Origin: Microbotryomycetes sp. JL201
Taxonomy: Eukaryota > Basidiomycota > Microbotryomycetes
Assembly (NCBI GenBank): GCA_033819885.1
Contig: JAQYUZ010000031.1
Span: forward strand, 150,806 to 214,805
Length of the DNA stretch: 64,000 nucleotides
Reading direction: 5' to 3'
Position 1 is the stretch's first letter, and the number at the start of each line of letters is the position of its first letter. Made by a program: the position numbers and the translations under genes. Of the stretch, positions 59,834 to 64,000 are shown piece after piece. The notes under the pieces are model-generated. The model saw only the letters and a program-made list of their open reading frames with translations. It had not been told where the DNA came from and did no database searches.

Positions 59834-61579
59834 TGCTCACAAGACTGTTTCCTCCTTTTTGTGTTTCTGATGTGTGTTGTTCAATTATACAGACAGTTGA
59901 AAAATGACCTAGCCTGAAATGAATTTGACCTTGCAACCCTCTTCATCAACTGCTACAAACACCAAGCAGAAGCAGATGAAGCAATATCTTGTGGAATGGG
60001 TCTTTGGCTAGTTGGCTGACACTGCGCATCCTCAGTCCTGGGAAAGGATTCACCTTCAAGGCACCTTCCAAACTGGAATCCATCACAATAGATAGACAAA
60101 ATTGCAAACTATATTGCAAACAGTCTTGCAAATGTAAACAAACATAATACCTTTACCATGCTGAATGTCAGAATCTATCTCACATAAGGTTAAAGACTTG
60201 ATCTTTGGCCAGCACTTTGGCTCATACAGTGTGAAGCAACCAGGCTGGACCAGCTCCCATCTTGAACTGAGTCCCTTGGTGGCTCTGAACAGCAAGCCCA
60301 TTGGCCAAACCTCAGGGACTGAGTTCCAAGTATCAATTTCAAACAGGTGGGCTGCTTGGGTTTCTACTGCCAGAATTTCCAGAACTTGAGTGAAGCATAA
60401 ATCTCTTGAGACTTTAATTAGGCCAGCACCAATAATTGACATCAATCAAGCAACTCCTTCTCTCTCTCTCCTCTGTGGCATTGACGGCCTTGCTTAAGGG
60501 CATGTGCTTGCAACACAAGCATTGCAACTATTTGAAAGTCCCACCATCTGGCTGAAAGACACACTTTGCATTGCCCATTGACTCCAGGCTGCCTCTGTAT
60601 CTTGCTGGTCTTGTTTGAACACTGCCCACTTCATGCTCTCTGCTTCTTGTGCTGTAGACTCCTGGTCTCAGTATCTCCTTGTCTTTGGCTTGCTTTGTGC
60701 TTCCATTCTCAGTGCGCGCCCTCACAAAATCAAAGAAACCTTCTTCAAGTTCTTCATTCTCTGCAACTTTGATTTTGTCATCTCTTAGTTGCCTTGTGTT
60801 GCATTGTGTTTCCCTCTGCTTGTTCATGCTGGAGACTCCCATCTTGCACTTTGTCACTTGTCCAGAAAATGCCTTATGCAACCATGTTGGCATCTCATTT
60901 GACTTCCTGAGGATTGCACACAGTGCTGCGCCTGTCTACATAAGACTTGGGCACATGTCTGTGGAGCAGATTGGCACAGGCTGGCGTAAAGCATCTTTCT
61001 TGACTGGTTTGTAACTGGGTGTTTCTCATGCTGCTGCTCATTGTCTGCAATGTTGTGTCTTGAAACAGTTTGTAACTATTTGCATTCACCTTGCTAGCTT
61101 GTGCCAGTTCCATGCACTTGATGCGGGCTTCGGTCCCAGGCTTCAGCTTGGGCCTTGCAATTCTGTGCCTGCTCAGTATAAGTCTTGGTGTTGCTGCAAG
61201 ATGAGCATGTGCATGGAGGTCCATGTCCTGCACAGTTGCGTGAGGGCTCACATTATAGAGCTCTCAGAAGCCATTGATGCTGTGATGAATTATGTGTTCA
61301 ATGATGGATCATTTGTCATTTCAGTGAGATCAGAAGCTATGTTATGATGCTGTGCACTGTCAGGAGGCTTCTCAGTCAGAGCGGATACACAGAGTAAACA
61401 ATCCAAGGGAGAACAAGAGAACGCCTCCCCGACAGCTATAAGAAGCTACACCAAGCGTGAGAAGATGACTAAGCTATTGGGAATCCAAAAGAATCTCAGA
61501 GAACAGAATTCAGCGCCACTGGCAATCCAAGTCCGCCAACCCAGCATAGTCAAAGATCTCAGTCTGTAACATGCTAGAC
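59834..61579. other. CpG-poor, gene-free stretch, probably decayed repeat
   Basis: Base composition changes abruptly after CIA2: CpG is rare (about five in 480 bases sampled from eight lines between 60781 and 61260, against about four per 60 in a sampled PRP8 line) and TG/CA are common. ORFs on both strands are short and non-conserved. One minus-strand reading (60083-60445) and two others (60528-60893, 60895-61251) are fairly long for the composition but show no domain I can defend. I interpret the stretch as transposon-derived DNA aged by cytosine deamination. Confidence 0.5.
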
Positions 61580-62024
61580 TGTCAGAGAAGCGCCGGGCGC
61601 CGTAGACTAGATGCAGGCAAAGGCGCGAGGCGGTTCCCTTGCAAACAAAGAGGTGCAAGACGGTGTCAGGGAAGGCCAGGCGCACTGACACAATGACAAG
61701 CAAAGTGCGCGGAGCGGATCCCAAGCAAGCAAGAGTGCGAGTGAAGACGGGAGTCTCTGCAAGGGGAGGACAAGAGTACGCAAAGGTACAAGCAAGTAGG
61801 CAAGGGAGCAAAGACAAGTGAGAGGCGTGACAAAGACAAGATTCAAGTTGCAGAAAAGAGAGAGAGAGGACTAAGTGCAGTGCCTTCTTATAATGTGAAG
61901 AGAACAATGAAACGCAAGGACAAAAGAACAAAGAGAACAAAGAGAACAAAGAGGACACGACAAGGCCTGCAAGACAAGGCCCAAGAGCGAGGCATGTGCA
62001 ATGTGAACAATGCATCCGTGACAG
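61580..62024 (-). repeat. 3' LTR of older Ty3/gypsy element
   Basis: On the minus strand it begins TGTCACGGATGC directly after CCAGGGGACC (purine-rich tract) and 10 bases after the pol stop, and can end TCTCTGACA at 61580, giving TGTCA...TGACA terminal inverted repeats and 445 bp. Its interior shares blocks with the LTR/leader of the downstream element (CTGCAACTT.ATTCTTGTCTT, ACTCCCGTCT, GCCCGGC..TCTCTGACAG). A second possible end TGACA lies at 61358. Confidence 0.6.
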
Positions 62025-62034
62025 GTCCCCTGGG

Positions 62035-62904
62035 TCAATTGTTGAGCTCCGCAAAACGTTTAATGCAATCGAAACCAGGCTTGTCTGGGTAGAACTGATG
62101 GAATTTGAGTACAAGCGAGTTGTCGTTGTCAAAGTCCAAGGCAAGAGTCCACAAGCAATCCTCATGGCTGTAACCTTCCAAGTCAACAAAGTATTGGAGC
62201 GAGCTGCTTTCTCCGCAAGAGACCAGGATTTTGGAGACAACATAGGCATCCTCTCCATTGATCAAGTTGGGTGGCGCGGGCGGTGCTTGTCTGGAAGAGC
62301 AAAGCGAGCTGGTGCAGTACGGCTCAAGCAATGAGACATGGAAGACTGGGTGAATGCGCATGTGCGGCGGCAGTTTGAGTTCAAAGGCAACGGGATTGAC
62401 AACGCATTTGACCTTGAAAGGGCCAAGTTTGTGGTTATTGAGCTTTGACGAGGGCGGAGTGGTGCAAATGTAACAACAAACAAGAAGCACGCTATCTCCA
62501 ACGTCGAACGGAGGTGTCCCAAGATGGTGGCGGTCAGCGTAGCGAGCTTGAGACTCTTGAGCGCGTGCAATTTGCTGCTGAGCGGTCTCCTGAGCTTGCC
62601 AAATCTTGTCGACATGCAAATGGAGGTCAGGGATGCGCAAGTCTTGGAGTGTAAGTTCAAGTCAAGGATGATAACCGCATGAGCAGAAGAAGGGCGTCAT
62701 GCCAATGCTTGAATGGTACAAATTGTTGTAAGCAAACTCTGCCAGTGGCAAGAGTTTGCGCCAGTTGTCTTGATGATAGTCGCAAAAGTGTCTCAGGTAG
62801 TGCTCAAGAACTTGATTTGTGTGCTTGGTCTGTCCGTCAGACTCCAAATGGAATGCAGTTGAGAGGTTGGGTCAAATCTTTACCATGGCGCAAAATTCAG
62901 ACCA
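62035..62904 (-). mobile_element. Ty3/gypsy chromovirus pol 3' fragment (integrase plus chromodomain)
   Basis: Minus-strand remnant of a retrotransposon polyprotein. From the right: SEFCAMVKI, an in-frame stop, then [27 protein letters not shown], the integrase core end (DGQT...N-x-x-L-E-x-Y-L-R). [23 protein letters not shown] follows, and after a frame change the GPY/F module (LGPFKVKCVVNPVAFELKLP, HPVFHVSLLEPY). A C-terminal chromodomain (AYVVSKILVSCGESSSLQYF, EGYSHEDCLW) and a stop at 62035 complete it. The stop and frame breaks make it inactive. The fragment is cut at 62904 by the start of another LTR, so the rest of pol must lie beyond the inserted element, outside the window. Confidence 0.85.
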
Positions 62905-63311
62905 TGTCATAAACAACCTTTGGCCCCACTTGCCGACTCAGCCTCTCCCCCACCTTGGCCTCAAGTGCGTCTCCGGCTCTTGCTCACCTCAGCCTCCACT
63001 TCTTCGCACCTCCACCGCGTGACTCGGACTTGCAAATACAACACCATCGATCTCGGACTGCTTATGTACGCCTCCACTTCTCCGTACCGCTCAGTCAGCC
63101 TCAGTCTCAACGTGTTTGATCTAGTCTCGTCTTTCCGCTAGCTCTGTTAGTTTCCTGCAACTTCATTCTTGTCTTCACCTCGTCTAAGCCTTTGCTCGAC
63201 CTCGCCTTGCACCTTTGAGGGACTCCCGTCTCGCAACTTGCCACTTGCAAAGGGACTTGCCACTGCGTCTTGCTCGACAACTTGTTTGCGACGCCCGGCT
63301 GTCTCTGACAG
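62905..63311 (+). repeat. 5' LTR of younger Ty3/gypsy element
   Basis: Starts TGTCATAAACAACC exactly where the minus-strand integrase reading stops being alignable, and can end TCTCTGACA at about 63310, 61 bases before the gag ATG. Terminal TGTCA/TGACA match those of the older LTR. No clear primer-binding site was recognised after it. The end position is provisional. Confidence 0.5.
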
Positions 63312-63371
63312 AAGAATTGAGTTTTCTCGAGACGCCAGTCTCTCCCTGTTCAGTCCTACTTGTACTCAACC

Positions 63372-64000
63372 ATGCCTGACAAACACTCAGGCGCTCCCGT
63401 TCTCTCAGCTGAGGAACAGCTTGCTCAGGCCGCTGAAGCTTTGGACGCGCTCCACCACCAGGCTCACCTCCTTCAAGTTGAGAACAAACAGCTTTGCCAG
63501 ATGGAGAATGAGCAACTTCGTCAGCAAGCAGTTGCTGCTGAAGCCACTGTGCCCACTCCACAGCTCGTTCAGATCACCAAGGAGACCTCGCCTTTCCAGC
63601 GACCTTTGACCTTCGATGGCAAGGATAAGTCCAAATTTTTGAGCTTCATCTCACAATGCAAATTCTATATCTTGGCTGTCCCTCACCAGTTCAAGACGGA
63701 CACAGTCAAGGTCTCATTCGTCATCTCACTCTTGCGCGACAACGCTTACAAGGCATTCGAGCCTTACCTCGAGCTGCCTGGCAACAAGCGCCCCGCCTTC
63801 CATGACGACTTTGACCTCTTCCTCAAGCGCGCCGAACAGTACCTTGGCGACCCCAATTGCGCTCACACAATGACGCAGCGCCTCAAGACGCTTCGCCAAA
63901 CTGGCTCCGCCACCAACTACTCGAGCATGTTCTTCCAGACGGCCGCCTTCCTCAACTGGAACGACAAACCGCTTCAAGCGCAGTTCTACAATGGCCTCAA
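63372..64000 (+). CDS. Ty3/gypsy Gag, partial (runs off right edge)
   Basis: The ATG at 63372 (MPDKHSGAPVLSAEEQLAQA) opens a frame uninterrupted to the window end. An N-terminal coiled coil (EALDALHHQAHLLQVENKQL) is followed by the retrotransposon Gag capsid region: PLTFDGKDKSKFLSFISQCKFYI, VSFVISLLRDNAYKAFEPYLEL, FHDDFDLFLKRAEQYLGD and RLKTLRQTGSATNYSSMFFQ. Frame integrity and normal CpG content suggest a recent, possibly intact copy. The capsid is that of a fungal chromovirus-type element. Pol and the 3' LTR are outside the window. Confidence 0.85.
   Translation, partial: MPDKHSGAPVLSAEEQLAQAAEALDALHHQAHLLQVENKQLCQMENEQLRQQAVAAEATVPTPQLVQITKETSPFQRPLTFDGKDKSKFLSFISQCKFYILAVPHQFKTDTVKVSFVISLLRDNAYKAFEPYLELPGNKRPAFHDDFDLFLKRAEQYLGDPNCAHTMTQRLKTLRQTGSATNYSSMFFQTAAFLNWNDKPLQAQFYNGL

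Noticed and set aside
60083-60893. Possible copia-type or other transposase remnants on the minus strand
   Set aside because: Scattered resemblance only; no catalytic or zinc-binding motif could be defended, so the stretch is left as unclassified decayed repeat.
61358-61579. Longer version of the older LTR ending at TGTCAGGAGG (61358)
   Set aside because: The younger LTR shows its matching TCTCTGACA block close to its likely end, so the shorter 61580-62024 version fits both copies better, though not decisively.

Overview
The window is nuclear DNA of an intron-rich, gene-dense fungus. Almost every gene is split by introns of about 50-70 nt with GTRNGT-like donors, CTGAC-like branch sites and CAG/TAG acceptors. 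Gene content (Ty3/gypsy chromovirus, GRIP golgin, Zn2Cys6 regulator, Lag1, Pbp1) and intron density point to Basidiomycota, perhaps a small-genome Pucciniomycotina. That placement is an inference, and I cannot name a species.

Layout. 1-240: edge of an unidentified minus-strand gene. 1-6 kb: 6-phosphogluconate dehydrogenase and an MFS transporter. 6-8.6 kb: no intact host gene, but a CCCH zinc-finger ORF and, on the minus strand, the decayed remains of an intein/LAGLIDADG homing-endonuclease module. 8.8-16.7 kb: PRP8, uninterrupted by an intein. 17.3-20 kb: GT92-like glycosyltransferase. 20.2-27.6 kb: phosphatidylinositol 4-kinase STT4. 27.7-28.9 kb: unknown minus-strand gene. 29.1-34.2 kb: GRIP golgin. 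34.4-35.9 kb: complex I 40-kDa-type subunit. 36.1-41.8 kb, all minus strand: PUB-domain protein, glycine cleavage H protein, Zn2Cys6 regulator. 42.3-45 kb: short-chain dehydrogenase and Gfo/Idh/MocA oxidoreductase. 45.1-46.7 kb: ceramide synthase. 47.1-53 kb: an RNA-biology cluster of PBP1/ataxin-2 (-), PAB2 (+) and fibrillarin (-). 53.4-56.2 kb: convergent mitochondrial 3-hydroxyacyl-CoA dehydrogenase and adenylate kinase 3. 56.3-58.4 kb: bHLH factor and a small unknown. 59-59.8 kb: CIA2. From 59.85 kb to the right edge: repeat-derived DNA with an old Ty3/gypsy 3' end on the minus strand, into which a second, younger Ty3/gypsy element appears to have inserted.

The genes are mostly unrelated housekeeping genes rather than one pathway. 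The most unusual content is in gene structure: an AT-AC intron in the STT4 activation loop, three GC-AG introns, four consecutive micro-exons at the start of 6PGD, a start codon split by an intron in the SDR gene, and two 90-nt phase-1 exons encoding the fibrillarin RGG domain. The intein relic beside an intein-free PRP8 is the other main observation. Exon boundaries were worked out by eye from frame continuity and conserved motifs; there is no transcript evidence.
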